A program made the translations under genes and the position numbers. The notes under the pieces are model-generated. The model saw only the letters and a program-made list of their open reading frames with translations, was not told the origin of the DNA and did no database searches. Source: VRUE01 sp044867645 (GTDB lineage Bacteria > Actinomycetota > Thermoleophilia > Solirubrobacterales > 70-9). From it: DNA of 64,000 nt. Location of the stretch: positions 73,047 through 137,046 of the forward strand of contig JBIOVI010000037.1 in NCBI GenBank assembly GCA_044867645.1, given 5' to 3'. Position 1 is the stretch's first letter; every line of letters begins with the position of its first letter. Of this stretch, positions 7,869 through 16,196 are shown one piece after another.

Positions 7869-8342
7869 TCAGTCGCCGGGCGCCATAACGCGGGTGACGC
7901 TGTCGCCCACGAAGCACGGCTTCTCGTTGCCCTCGACCTCGAGGGTGAAGCGGGTCACTACCTCCCACCAACCGCCGCCCTTCTCGTCGATCGAGACGAC
8001 CTCTGCCTTGCCGCGAACTTTGGAGTCGACTGGGACGGGAGCGGGAAAGCGGATCTTGTTCCAGCCGTAGTTGACGCCTAGTGCGAAGCCGGTCGAGGAG
8101 ATGAGGTCTTTGCGGAAGCCATCGACCAGAGACAGGGTGAGATTGCCGTGGGCGATCGTCGTCCCGAACGGGCTCTCGTTTTTCGCCCGCTCGACGTCGA
8201 CGTGAATCCACTGGTCATCGCCCGACAGCTCGGCGAAGCTGTCGATATCCGCCTGGGTCACGGTGCGCCACTCGCTCGGCCCGATCTCCTGACCGAGCAG
8301 GGACTGCATCCCCTCGACGCCTTGTACCTCGACCGTTGCCAT
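7869..8342 (-). CDS. MaoC family dehydratase (R-specific enoyl-CoA hydratase type)
   Basis: A 157-residue single hot-dog-fold protein. The hydratase-2 signature is clear: DIDSFAELSGDDQWIHVD with Asp/His, ERAKNESPFGTTIAHGNLTLSL, and the strands of the second half (VNYGWNKIRFPAPVPV, WWEVVTRFTLEVEGN). Such enzymes hydrate trans-2-enoyl-CoA to R-3-hydroxyacyl-CoA. The ATG at 8342 is preceded by a -10-like TAGCCT (8351-8356) at 8 bases, so it is probably leaderless. Two partial copies of its 3' end lie downstream at 6975-7152 and 5630-5785; this is the only intact copy. Confidence 0.88.
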   Translation of the reverse strand: MATVEVQGVEGMQSLLGQEIGPSEWRTVTQADIDSFAELSGDDQWIHVDVERAKNESPFGTTIAHGNLTLSLVDGFRKDLISSTGFALGVNYGWNKIRFPAPVPVDSKVRGKAEVVSIDEKGGGWWEVVTRFTLEVEGNEKPCFVGDSVTRVMAPGD

Positions 8343-8370
8343 CGGGCGGCAGGCTAGCGCAGAGGACGGA

Positions 8371-8399
8371 GCATCACTACGCGAGGCATCACTACGCGA
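8371..8399. repeat. 15-bp tandem duplication over a stop codon
   Basis: GCATCACTACGCGA occurs at 8371-8384 and again at 8386-8399. The second copy contains the TAG stop (8392-8394) of the adjacent minus-strand gene. A small slippage duplication with no evident function. Confidence 0.7.
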
Positions 8400-9774
8400 C
8401 GAGCCGGACTTCGAAGGATGGAACAGCAAGAGCGCCCGCACCGCCGCCGAGCAGGGCGAGGATGCGGCTTACGTAGGCCTGAGTCTCCGGGTAGCCGGGA
8501 ATGCAGTGGCAGGCTTCGACCGGAGCTGGGCCGGCGTTATAGGCCGCCAGGGCCAGCTGCGGGGAACCGAGCTGGCGAATCAGGTCCGACATGAGATGGG
8601 CCTGGGCGTCGATGGCGGCAGTGGGATCGAACGGGTTCGTGAGGCCGTAGGAGACGGCGGTAGCGGGAATAAACTGGGCGATGCCCTGCGCCCCAGCCGG
8701 CGAGGTGGCAAAGGGGTTGAAGTTGCTCTCGGCCATCAGCTGCGCCGCCAGCAGAGCCGCCGAGACGTTCCAGCGGGTCGCGGCCTGCACCAAAGGCGTT
8801 CGAAACCGAGATGGGACGAACGACGGGAGGCCGCCTATCCCGGAGATGGCTCCATCTCCCCCACCGGACTCCGTCACGCCGACCGCGTTGCCGGCCTCCG
8901 AGCAGGGCGCAGGACCGCGATCGAAGCCGAAATGCCAGGCCTCCCAGCTGTAGCGCCGCTCGAAGCCGAAGCGCGCGGCATTGGCGGCCAGCCAGCCGTA
9001 GGCCGATTCCGGTCCAAGGTCGAGCTCGGTCGCGCAGCGGTGCAACGAGTGGCCCGGTGGCGCGACCCACCTGGGATCGGGATGGGCGGCAAAGAGCGCC
9101 GCCTGCTCGGCGTCGGAGCGGAATGCCGAGTTGACGAGGAGATCGAGGCCCGCCTGTGCGGCGATGACAGCCATGCGGTCGAAGGCGGCGGCGACGTCGG
9201 GCCGCATCCCCTCGCCTTGCCGGTAGACGAGCGGACCGCTGTAACCGCCGCCGCTCGCCATCGTCGGTGCCGAGCTGGCTGCGTTCGCCGGCGCGGCTGC
9301 TTCGGCGATGGCCGATGCTTCGACGGTGGTGCGAGCGCCGGCCGGCCCACTCCCGGCAACGTCCATCTCCAGCGTCCCGGTAACGACCGCCCTGACTCGT
9401 AGCGGTGCAAACGACGCACGATCGGGAAAGGCAACCGCGAGCCGTCCGGTGTCGACCCCGTTGGCCCGCCCCACCTGGAGCGCCGTCGCCCGCGCTCGCG
9501 CCAGGTATGCGGGCTTCTCGAGATGAGCTGGATTCGGCAGTCCGTTCGGGAGCCGCGGTGGAGAGAGCAGACGCGGCAGGTCGTCACGCATCGATCGCGC
9601 CGCCGAGACGGCGGCTAAGTCCGCCGCCCGCTGCGCCCTGCCTTTTCCCGTAATCGCAGCGGCGATCGCGACCAGCGCCAGCGCCGCGACGATCAGCGCA
9701 AACGCCCCGCCAAGCGCCAGCAGCAACGCCTGGCCCCGCTCGCCGTAGCCAGGTACGCGCCCGCCAGTCGCCAT
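8392..9774 (-). CDS. Fusion protein: TadG/TadE-like N-terminus, VanY-type D,D-carboxypeptidase, SLT lytic transglycosylase
   Basis: A protein of about 460 residues with three parts. First, a pseudopilin-like N-terminus (GERGQALLLALGGAF, a long hydrophobic helix, then RAQRAADLAAVSAARS), as in TadG/Rv3654c-type proteins. Second, near residues 170-300, an M15/VanY peptidase: GHSLHRCATELDLG with zinc-binding His and Asp, and WEAWHFGF with the third ligand. Third, a lytic transglycosylase domain near 325-450: AAQLMAESNFNPF with catalytic Glu, AGAQGIAQFIPATA and LALAAYNAGPAPV. Both enzymes cut peptidoglycan. The ATG at 9774 lacks a well-spaced Shine-Dalgarno; upstream GTGs are alternatives. Other Tad-like genes follow at 10358-11620. 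Confidence 0.82.
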   Translation of the reverse strand: MATGGRVPGYGERGQALLLALGGAFALIVAALALVAIAAAITGKGRAQRAADLAAVSAARSMRDDLPRLLSPPRLPNGLPNPAHLEKPAYLARARATALQVGRANGVDTGRLAVAFPDRASFAPLRVRAVVTGTLEMDVAGSGPAGARTTVEASAIAEAAAPANAASSAPTMASGGGYSGPLVYRQGEGMRPDVAAAFDRMAVIAAQAGLDLLVNSAFRSDAEQAALFAAHPDPRWVAPPGHSLHRCATELDLGPESAYGWLAANAARFGFERRYSWEAWHFGFDRGPAPCSEAGNAVGVTESGGGDGAISGIGGLPSFVPSRFRTPLVQAATRWNVSAALLAAQLMAESNFNPFATSPAGAQGIAQFIPATAVSYGLTNPFDPTAAIDAQAHLMSDLIRQLGSPQLALAAYNAGPAPVEACHCIPGYPETQAYVSRILALLGGGAGALAVPSFEVRLVA

Positions 9775-9914
9775 CTCCCACCGCTGCTCCACGAACCGCA
9801 CCCTGGCCGGCTCAGGCGCACCCGGGGCGCGCCTAAGCAAAAAAGTGTGTGATCGAACCCGCACGCAATCGCGTCCGTAGACCGGGCGAGCCGCAATTCG
9901 ACCCAAGGAGCGCC

Positions 9915-10361
9915 ATGCCGCAATTTCGAACGAGCCCCCGCCGACGCTGGCTGAACCGCGCGATCCTGCCGATCGTCGCCGTCCTGGCCGTCGCTGCCCT
10001 TTTCAGCTCTCTCGCTGCCGCACAAACGACGAAGCGCGTCGTCAAAGAGGCGCAGAGCAGGTCGCTCGGCACGGTCCTGACCGCGAACAACGGCCTCACC
10101 CTCTACACCCTCAGCGCTGAGAAGCACGGCAACTTCATCTGCAAGGGCTCGTGTCTCAAAATTTGGTTCCCGCTCGTCGTCGCCCCCGGCGTGAAGCCGA
10201 CCGGCCCCGTCGCACTCGGCACCGTCAAGCGCCCTGACGGCAGGCGCCAGGTGACGTTCAATGGCCGGCCGCTCTACATGTTCGCCAGCGACTCGAAAAA
10301 GGGCGACACCAAGGGCGAGGGGATCAGGGACGTCGGCACCTGGCACGCCGCCCAGCCCTAA
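9915..10361 (+). CDS. Secreted protein of the COG4315 (Yx(FWY)xxD repeat) family
   Basis: A 148-residue exported protein. It has a twin-arginine-like, strongly basic N-terminus (RTSPRRRWLNRA) and a hydrophobic helix ending in LAAAQ, then the two-part repeat domain of COG4315: GTVLTANNGLTLYTL and NGRPLYMFASDS, with KGSCLKIWFPLVV between them. The family is common in Actinobacteria and of unknown function. AAGGAG at 9905-9910 sets the ATG at 9915. The gene is inserted in opposite orientation among the Tad-like genes and overlaps the end of the 10358-10948 gene by four bases. Confidence 0.82.
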   Translation: MPQFRTSPRRRWLNRAILPIVAVLAVAALFSSLAAAQTTKRVVKEAQSRSLGTVLTANNGLTLYTLSAEKHGNFICKGSCLKIWFPLVVAPGVKPTGPVALGTVKRPDGRRQVTFNGRPLYMFASDSKKGDTKGEGIRDVGTWHAAQP

Positions 10362-10948
10362 TCGGTCACCAGCAATCGCCCGCATAGGCGGTTGGGCAGA
10401 GCGCCACCGCCTGGCGGGCGCAGCCCGGCGAGGGCCGCCCGCGCAGAGAGCCAACCGAGCGAATGCTTGAGAACCCGGACGCGCAGGCCTCGGTCGAGCA
10501 GATCGCGCGCCGCGAGCGCGGTCAGCGGGCGGTCCCTCGCGAGATTCGCGACGAGCAGCGCGCCGGTGGCGCCGATGCGGGGCTCCGCGAGCGTCGGCTG
10601 CAGGAGGCGCGGCGACAGGTGGAGGACGGCGACCGAGTCACGGACGGCCGGCAAGGCCGCGGCCACCCCATCGAGGCTGCCGGGATCAGCCGCGAGAGCG
10701 AGCTGACAGAACGCGCCGCGTGAGACGACACCGGCCGCGGGCGGGTGTGCGACCAGGCGCTCCTCCAGCTCCCGTGCGGCCGCGGTGGCGATCAGCGAAG
10801 GGCGCGGCGGGCGGCTGTCGGTCAAATCGACGAGCAAGCTGGCCCGATCCCGATCCGAGCCATGACAGGCGAGAGCCGCGGCCGCGGCCCGGGAGCCCGC
10901 CGCCCGACCGACCGAAGTGACGAGGACGACTGCGCTCGGGGAGCTCAC
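10358..10948 (-). CDS. Hypothetical protein, possible CpaE/ParA-like fold, in Tad-like operon
   Basis: A 196-residue protein of unknown function. The start is the GTG overlapping the previous gene's stop as GTGA (10945-10948), implying translational coupling. It begins with a strand and loop, AVVLVTSVGRAAGSRAAAAALA, laid out like the start of a MinD/ParA ATPase but without the P-loop Lys and Gly pattern, followed by LLVDLTD. Later segments alternate hydrophobic strands and helices. The Rv3654c-Rv3660c type Tad clusters contain a CpaE-like protein, so a degenerate relative is conceivable; the fold call is weak. Confidence 0.5.
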   Translation of the reverse strand: MSSPSAVVLVTSVGRAAGSRAAAAALACHGSDRDRASLLVDLTDSRPPRPSLIATAAARELEERLVAHPPAAGVVSRGAFCQLALAADPGSLDGVAAALPAVRDSVAVLHLSPRLLQPTLAEPRIGATGALLVANLARDRPLTALAARDLLDRGLRVRVLKHSLGWLSARAALAGLRPPGGGALPNRLCGRLLVTD

Positions 10949-11274
10949 TTTGGCCTCACCGCGGCCGTGCTGCTGACGGCGAGTCGCTCGGCGATCGCCG
11001 CCAGAAGAGACGGCGGCCGCAGGCGCACCGTCACCTGGCCCCCGGTCACCGATACCTCGAGGTCGTCCTCGGCCCAACCCGGCAGCGAGTCCCGGGCGGC
11101 TGCCGTGGCCGGGCGCCCCGAGGCCAGCGCCAGCGCCCCGGCCTCGGCGGCGCCGTCGGCGAGGGTCAGTGCATAGCCGGTTGCGAGCAGTTGCAGAGCG
11201 AGCAAGCCGGCGAGCACGAGCGCCGGCAATGCGGCGACCGACTCGACCGTTGCCTGGCCACTCTCTTTAGCCAT
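10945..11274 (-). CDS. TadE-like pseudopilin protein
   Basis: A 109-residue protein with the TadE-type N-terminus: a short basic/polar lead (MAKESGQATVESVAALP), a Glu at the position used by type IV prepilin-like proteins, and a hydrophobic helix (ALVLAGLLALQLLATGYAL), followed by an Ala-rich extracellular part (ADGAAEAGALALASG). TadE proteins are minor pseudopilins of Tad/Flp secretion systems. It overlaps its upstream neighbour by 8 bases and the downstream gene by 4, so the three form an operon. No TadA ATPase or Flp pilin is in this window. Confidence 0.75.
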   Translation of the reverse strand: MAKESGQATVESVAALPALVLAGLLALQLLATGYALTLADGAAEAGALALASGRPATAAARDSLPGWAEDDLEVSVTGGQVTVRLRPPSLLAAIAERLAVSSTAAVRPK

Positions 11275-11620
11275 CGCCGTCCGCCAGGGCGGTCTTCGCG
11301 CCGACCGTGAGTTGCGGCATGCCCGGCAGCAGGTGCGGCACCGCGACCCGCACCGAGACGACGCCCGAGTCGCTCACCTCCGCTCCCGTTCTCATCGAGG
11401 GCGGTAGGGCCCGTCGAGCCGCCAACCCCGCGTCCCGGCCGACGAGTGCCGCTCTCGCACCCGCTCGCGCCGCAATCCCGGCCGACCAGAGCGCCTGGCC
11501 GGCGAGCGCGATCTGTGCCGCCACCAGGACCGCCAGCAGCAGGAACGGGACCGCCGCGATCAGCTCGACCGAAGCGGTCCCGCCCTCCCTGCGAAAGCTG
11601 CTGGCGGCCTGGCGCGACAC
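11267..11620 (-). CDS. TadE family pilus-assembly protein
   Basis: A 117-residue TadE-like protein: REGGTASVELIAAVPFLLLAVLVAAQ gives the classic E-containing junction and hydrophobic helix (shown in pieces: GGTASVELIAAVPF then LLLAVLVAAQ), followed by an Ala-rich domain with SAGIAARAGARAALVGRD. It begins with GTG at 11620 and is the first gene of the small operon 11620 to 10358. Members help assemble Flp pili or Tad secretion systems; here the ATPase and platform genes are missing, so the role is uncertain. Confidence 0.78.
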   Translation of the reverse strand: MSRQAASSFRREGGTASVELIAAVPFLLLAVLVAAQIALAGQALWSAGIAARAGARAALVGRDAGLAARRALPPSMRTGAEVSDSGVVSVRVAVPHLLPGMPQLTVGAKTALADGDG

Positions 11621-11694
11621 AGCCCGACCGTCCCAGGACCGAGCACGCGGGTGGTGCGCTCAGGCAAACAATTGCGTCACATCGGTGCGCCGGC

Positions 11695-12045
11695 TCAGTA
11701 AGTGTTCGCCTCGACCCAGATGCGCCAGATCGCAGCGATCGAGGCGCCGAGCAGCAGGATCCAGGCGAGCGTGCCGCCACCGCTCGAGAACATCTCGTCG
11801 CTGCCGGCGATCAGCAGCGCGATCAGGCCGAGAGCGGCGTAGAGAATCGCCCGGCGTCCGTCGCTCAATGCCGCCAGCGTCAGCTGGTTCTGCCGGCTCA
11901 GCACGAAGACTGTCCAGACGATCGCGGCCAAGAATCCCATCGTGATCGCGGTCAGGACCGCATCCGCCGCGTTCCCCCCGGCCGGCGCGAACGCGACCAC
12001 CAAGGCAAGCAGCATGACGATCGCGGCGTTTCGCAGGTTACGCAC
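11695..12045 (-). CDS. Small integral membrane protein, unknown function
   Basis: A 116-residue protein with three or four hydrophobic helices: residues about 7-25, 30-50, 66-82 and 90-110. The first helix ends in AFAPAGGNAAD, which could be a signal peptide cleavage region. No family was recognised. It reads away from the Pit/DUF47 operon in the same direction, 16 bases after the 12062-12298 gene, so it may be the last gene of that operon. Confidence 0.55.
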   Translation of the reverse strand: MRNLRNAAIVMLLALVVAFAPAGGNAADAVLTAITMGFLAAIVWTVFVLSRQNQLTLAALSDGRRAILYAALGLIALLIAGSDEMFSSGGGTLAWILLLGASIAAIWRIWVEANTY

Positions 12046-12061
12046 GAGAAAAAGTGTAGGG

Positions 12062-12298
12062 CTACTTCGAGGTCATCACGACGATGCCCACCACGACCGC
12101 GGCCATAGTGGATGCCAGCGCCAGCGCGCCGAGCGCGGCGGCGGCGCCCGCGGCGAGCGGTCGCCCGCCGCGGCTGAGGTCGACAAAGCGAGTGCCGCCC
12201 CAGATCGCCACCGAGAAGATCGTCGTGACGCCAACCCCAGCCACCAACGAGGCGATCACCGTCTCCACGAGCTCCTTGGTCTCGACGATCGTCGCCAT
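12062..12298 (-). CDS. Small membrane protein downstream of the phosphate transporter
   Basis: A 78-residue protein with two hydrophobic helices, about residues 12-35 (TVIASLVAGVGVTTIFSVAIW in two pieces: TVIASLVAGVG, VTTIFSVAIWGG) and 50-77 (AAAALGALALASTMAAVVVG). The ATG at 12298 lies 4 bases after the stop of the PiT gene, so translation is probably coupled. No known family. Its position suggests an accessory role in phosphate transport, but that is only context. Confidence 0.55.
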   Translation of the reverse strand: MATIVETKELVETVIASLVAGVGVTTIFSVAIWGGTRFVDLSRGGRPLAAGAAAALGALALASTMAAVVVGIVVMTSK

Positions 12299-12302
12299 CG
12301 AC

Positions 12303-13400
12303 TCAGCCTGCCGGGACCGGCGCACCCTGCTGGGAGCGACGGGTAAAGGCCGCGACGATGAGAGCGATCGCCATCAGGGTGACGAGAACCGGCCCCAGCG
12401 CACCGGTGCCGAAGACCCGCGTCAGGCCGTAGGTCGCAGCGCCGATCGCCGCCGCCGCAGGCAAGGTGAGCAGCCAGGCGACGACGATGTTGCCGGCAAC
12501 CCCCCAGCGCACCGCCGAGACTCGCTTGCCGGCGCCGGCACCCATCACGCCGGCGTTGATTACGTGGGTGGTCGAGAGGGGGAAGCCGAAGTGGGTCGAG
12601 GCGAGGATCACCGCGGCGCCCGCTCCCTGCGCTGAGAAGCCTTGCGCCGCATCCATCTTGATGATCCGGCTGCCGGTCGTGCGGATGATCCGCCAGCCAC
12701 CGGTATAGGTGCCAAGCGCTATCGCGGCTGCCGCCGAAGCGATCACCCAGAACGGCGGGTCGGAGTTGGCGGCGAGAGTGCCGTTGGCGATCAGCGCCAG
12801 GGTGATCACTCCCATCGTCTTCTGTGCGTCGTTGGTGCCATGGGCGAGCGCCAGCAGGCCGCCGGAGACAACCTGGCCGTAGCGAAAGCCACGCGTAACG
12901 GGACCCGGCCGCTGCCGCCCCACGATCCGGTAGGCGAGGCCGATGCTGACCCCCGCGACGAGGAAGGCAAGCAGGGGCGCGATCACCGCCGGGATCAGCA
13001 CTTTGCCGATCAAACCGTCGGCGAGCACCGCATCCAGCCCGGCTGCCGCCACCGCCGAACCGACGACGCCGCCGATCAGGGCGTGCGATGAGCTGGAGGG
13101 AAGCCCAAACCACCAGGTGATCAAGTTCCAGGCGATCGCACCGATCAGCCCGGCAAAGACGATCGTCGGCGTGATCACTGCGGCGTCGACGACGTCGTTG
13201 GCGACCGTGGCGGCGACCTCGATCGAGATGAAGGCGCCGACGAAATTGAGCAGCGAAGCGAGTCCGATCGCCAACTGGGGGGGCGCCGCGCCGGTCGAGA
13301 TCGAGGTGGCAACGACGTTCGCCGTGTCGTGGAAGCCGTTGGTGAAGTCGAACGCCAGCGCCGTCCCGACGACGATGACGAGAATGACGTCCGAGCTCAC
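12303..13400 (-). CDS. pit: Inorganic phosphate transporter, PiT family
   Basis: A 365-residue, roughly ten-helix secondary carrier that takes up phosphate or metal-phosphate with protons. The PiT signatures occur twice, as expected for its internal repeat: ALAFDFTNGFHDTANVVAT near residues 15-33 and ALAHGTNDAQKTMGVI near 200, plus GLPSSSSHALIGG and GFPLSTTHVINAGVMGAG. It begins with GTG at 13400, 16 bases after the DUF47 gene. The DUF47-pit pair is a common regulator/transporter operon. Confidence 0.94.
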   Translation of the reverse strand: MSSDVILVIVVGTALAFDFTNGFHDTANVVATSISTGAAPPQLAIGLASLLNFVGAFISIEVAATVANDVVDAAVITPTIVFAGLIGAIAWNLITWWFGLPSSSSHALIGGVVGSAVAAAGLDAVLADGLIGKVLIPAVIAPLLAFLVAGVSIGLAYRIVGRQRPGPVTRGFRYGQVVSGGLLALAHGTNDAQKTMGVITLALIANGTLAANSDPPFWVIASAAAAIALGTYTGGWRIIRTTGSRIIKMDAAQGFSAQGAGAAVILASTHFGFPLSTTHVINAGVMGAGAGKRVSAVRWGVAGNIVVAWLLTLPAAAAIGAATYGLTRVFGTGALGPVLVTLMAIALIVAAFTRRSQQGAPVPAG

Positions 13401-13416
13401 AAGATCGCGGGGAGCG

Positions 13417-14037
13417 TCATGAGTTCTTGATCACTATCCCCTCGAGTATCTGGGCGGCGGTCTCGGTCGCGTCGATCGCGTTCTCGAGCACCGCGAACAT
13501 GTCCTTCCAGCGGATCACGACCATCGGGTCGATCCCGTTCGAGAACAGCGAGGCGACCGCGTCGCGGGAGATCCGGTCGCCCTCGTTCTCGAGCCGGTGG
13601 ATCTCGATCCAGTAGCGGTCCAGACCCTTTAGCTCGCGCAGGTGGTCGAGGCCCTGCGAGAGCTGATCGCACGCCCCCACCAGCACCTTGGTCAGCGCCT
13701 GGGCCTGCGCCATCGGCGCTTCGATCTGGTAGAGGCCGAGCAGGTCGGCCGCTTCCTCGGTGTAATCGACGATGTCGTCCATCTGGGTCGCCAGGCCGTA
13801 GATGTCCTCGCGGTCGATCGGCGTGACGAAGGTCGTGTTGAGCCGCTTGATGATGTCGTGGGTGATCCGGTCGCCCTCTTGCTCGGCCTTGAGGATCTCG
13901 CGAGAGAGATCGCCGTCATCCGGCCAGGTGCCCATCATCTCGTCGAGCAGGCGAGCGGCGTTTACCGTGTTCTGCCCCGCCTCGATGAAGAGATCGAAGA
14001 AGGTGCTGTCTTGAGGCAGAAGCGAGAGGCGAACCAC
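13417..14037 (-). CDS. DUF47 (PhoU-like) Pit accessory protein
   Basis: A 206-residue all-helical protein of the DUF47/PhoU-like superfamily, typically encoded next to PiT carriers and thought to modulate them. Typical segments are FIEAGQNTVNAARLLDEMM, EGDRITHDIIKRLNTTFVTPIDREDIYGLATQMDDIVDY (in pieces: ITHDIIKRLNTTFVTP, REDIYGLATQMDDIVDY) and LENEGDRISRDAVASLF, with acidic metal-binding residues. GTG at 14037 is preceded by -10-like TAGGAT (14044-14049) at 6 bases, suggesting a leaderless operon mRNA for DUF47, pit and the small membrane proteins. Confidence 0.9.
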   Translation of the reverse strand: MVRLSLLPQDSTFFDLFIEAGQNTVNAARLLDEMMGTWPDDGDLSREILKAEQEGDRITHDIIKRLNTTFVTPIDREDIYGLATQMDDIVDYTEEAADLLGLYQIEAPMAQAQALTKVLVGACDQLSQGLDHLRELKGLDRYWIEIHRLENEGDRISRDAVASLFSNGIDPMVVIRWKDMFAVLENAIDATETAAQILEGIVIKNS

Positions 14038-14075
14038 GCGGCAATCCTAGAGGTAGCGAGGGCCCATGGGCGATC

Positions 14076-16178
14076 TCAGCCAGCCGCCGTTGCGAGCTGA
14101 TCGCCGGCCCGCGCGGCATGACGTTCGCGGAGCTCCTCCTGGACGCTGCGGCGTTCTCCTTCGGCAGCGACGATGCGCGTCCAGACGCCCTCGGTGCCAA
14201 GCTCCCAGGCGTCGGTGTCGTCGGCGAAGCAGCGCTCCAGCACGTCGAGCAGCTCTGCTCGCAGGACCTCGTCCTCGATCGGGGTGACGAGCTCGACCCG
14301 GCTGTCGAGGTTGCGCGGCATCAGGTCGGCGGAGCCGGTCAGGACCCGGGTCTCCTCGCCGCGGCGGAAGGCATATATCCGGGAGTGCTCGAGGAAACGG
14401 CCGACGATCGAGACGACGCGGATGTTCTCGGAGACGCCGGGGACCCCCGGCCGCAGGCAGCAGACACCGCGCACATTGAGGTCGACCCGGACGCCGGCCC
14501 GCGACGCCTCGTACAGCGCCTGGATGCAGCGGGTGTCGACGAGCGCGTTCATCTTCAGCGCGATCCGGGCCTCCTGGCCGGAGCGGTGCGCCTCGACCGT
14601 CGCCTCGACCTCCTCCAGAATCCGATCGCGCATCGTGGTCGGTGAGACCAGCAGCTTGCGGTACGCGGCCGGACGCCCGTAGCCGGTCAGGAAGTTGAAC
14701 ATCTCGGCGACGTCGGCGCCGATCTCGGGGTCGGCCGTGAACAGGCCGAGGTCGGTGTAGAGGCGGGCGGTCGTCGGGTTGTAGTTGCCGGTCCCGACGT
14801 GGATGTACTCGCGCACCCGGTCGCCCTCGCGCCGAGCGACCAGGATCGCCTTGACGTGGGTCTTCAGCCCCGGGATGCCGTAGACGACGTGGACGCCCGC
14901 CTCCTCCATCGACTTCGCCCAGTGGATGTTCGCCTCCTCGTCGAAGCGGGCTTTCAGCTCGACCATGCAGACCGCCTGCTTGCCGCGTTCGGAGGCGCGG
15001 ATCAGCGCCGGCACCAGCGGCGAGTCGTCGCTGGTCCGGTACACCGTCATCTTGATCGCCAGCACGTCCGGGTCGGCGACCGCCTGCTCGACGAAGCGCT
15101 CGACCGAGCTGGCGAACGAGTCGTACGGATGGTGGACGAGGATGTCCCCTTGCCGGATCGCGGCAAACATGTCGGCCGGTTCGTCGTCCTCTCCCTGCAG
15201 GCGCGGCTGGGTGACAGGGGACCAGGGCAGGTAGCGCAGCTCCGGGTGCCCAGAGGCATCGACGACATCGCCGAGGTCGGCCAGGTCGATCAGGCCGTCG
15301 ACGTCGTAGACCTCGCGGTCTTCGAGGCGCAGCGCGTCGATCAATTGGCCGCGCAGCTTCGCGTTCATCCCCGCCGCCACCTCCAGCCGCACTACCTCGC
15401 CGAAGCGGCGGCGCCGCAGCTCGTCCTGGACGGCCTGCAGCAGGTCGTCGGCCTCGTCGCTGACCGTGAAATCGGCGTCGCGGGTGACCCGGAAGTAACC
15501 GTGGTCGACGACCTCCGCGCCGGGGAAGAGCGCGTCGAGGTTCGCCGCGATCGCCTCCTCGAGCGGCACGAACACCTCGTTGCGCTCGCCCACCCTCAGG
15601 AAACGACCGAGCAGCTCCTTCGGCACCTTGACCCGGGCGATGATCTCGGTGCCGCTGTCGGGATCGCGCAACAGCACCCCGAGGCTGAGGGAGAGGTTGG
15701 AGATGTAGGGGAAAGGACGACCGAGCCCGACCACCAACGGGGTCAGCGCCGGGAAGACCTGCTCGTGGAAGCGGGTGTCGATTTCGCGTCGCTCCGTCTC
15801 GCTCGCCGTATCGAGCGAGACGATGCGCACTCCGTGCTCCTCCAGCGCCGGCCGCAGCGTGCCGTCGAAGCAGCTGTGCAGGCGACCGTCCAACTCCAGG
15901 ACCCGTCTCTGGATCCCGTCTATCTGCGCGCTGGGCGCCAGGTCGTCGGGGCCGCGCGCGTCGATCCCGGCGTCGAGCTGATCGAAGAGGCCGGCCACCC
16001 TGACCATGAAGAACTCGTCCAGGTTGGAGGCGTAGATCGCGCAGAACCTGACCCGCTCCAGCAGCGGCACCTCGGGATCCTCGGCCAGTTCGAGGACCCG
16101 CTGGTTGAAGTCGAGCCAGGACAGCTCGCGGTTGAAATAGAGAGCCGGATCGTCGATCCGGCCATCGTACTGAGGCAC
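14076..16178 (-). CDS. ppk1: Polyphosphate kinase 1
   Basis: A 700-residue enzyme that makes inorganic polyphosphate from ATP. The Ppk1 order is complete: N-terminal domain (YFNRELSWLDFNQRVLELA, ASNLDEFFMVR), head domain, then the two phospholipase D-like catalytic domains with the phospho-accepting His in YIHVGTGNYNP, ALKMNALVD, and the closing FLEHSRIYAF and GSADLMPRNLDSRVEL motifs. It starts with GTG at 16178, 18 bases after the PHP-glycosyltransferase gene. The neighbours DUF47/Pit, the CHAD pair and Ppx form a phosphate-storage cluster. Confidence 0.97.
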   Translation of the reverse strand: MPQYDGRIDDPALYFNRELSWLDFNQRVLELAEDPEVPLLERVRFCAIYASNLDEFFMVRVAGLFDQLDAGIDARGPDDLAPSAQIDGIQRRVLELDGRLHSCFDGTLRPALEEHGVRIVSLDTASETERREIDTRFHEQVFPALTPLVVGLGRPFPYISNLSLSLGVLLRDPDSGTEIIARVKVPKELLGRFLRVGERNEVFVPLEEAIAANLDALFPGAEVVDHGYFRVTRDADFTVSDEADDLLQAVQDELRRRRFGEVVRLEVAAGMNAKLRGQLIDALRLEDREVYDVDGLIDLADLGDVVDASGHPELRYLPWSPVTQPRLQGEDDEPADMFAAIRQGDILVHHPYDSFASSVERFVEQAVADPDVLAIKMTVYRTSDDSPLVPALIRASERGKQAVCMVELKARFDEEANIHWAKSMEEAGVHVVYGIPGLKTHVKAILVARREGDRVREYIHVGTGNYNPTTARLYTDLGLFTADPEIGADVAEMFNFLTGYGRPAAYRKLLVSPTTMRDRILEEVEATVEAHRSGQEARIALKMNALVDTRCIQALYEASRAGVRVDLNVRGVCCLRPGVPGVSENIRVVSIVGRFLEHSRIYAFRRGEETRVLTGSADLMPRNLDSRVELVTPIEDEVLRAELLDVLERCFADDTDAWELGTEGVWTRIVAAEGERRSVQEELRERHAARAGDQLATAAG

Positions 16179-16196
16179 TGGCGCCCGGCCGCCCGC

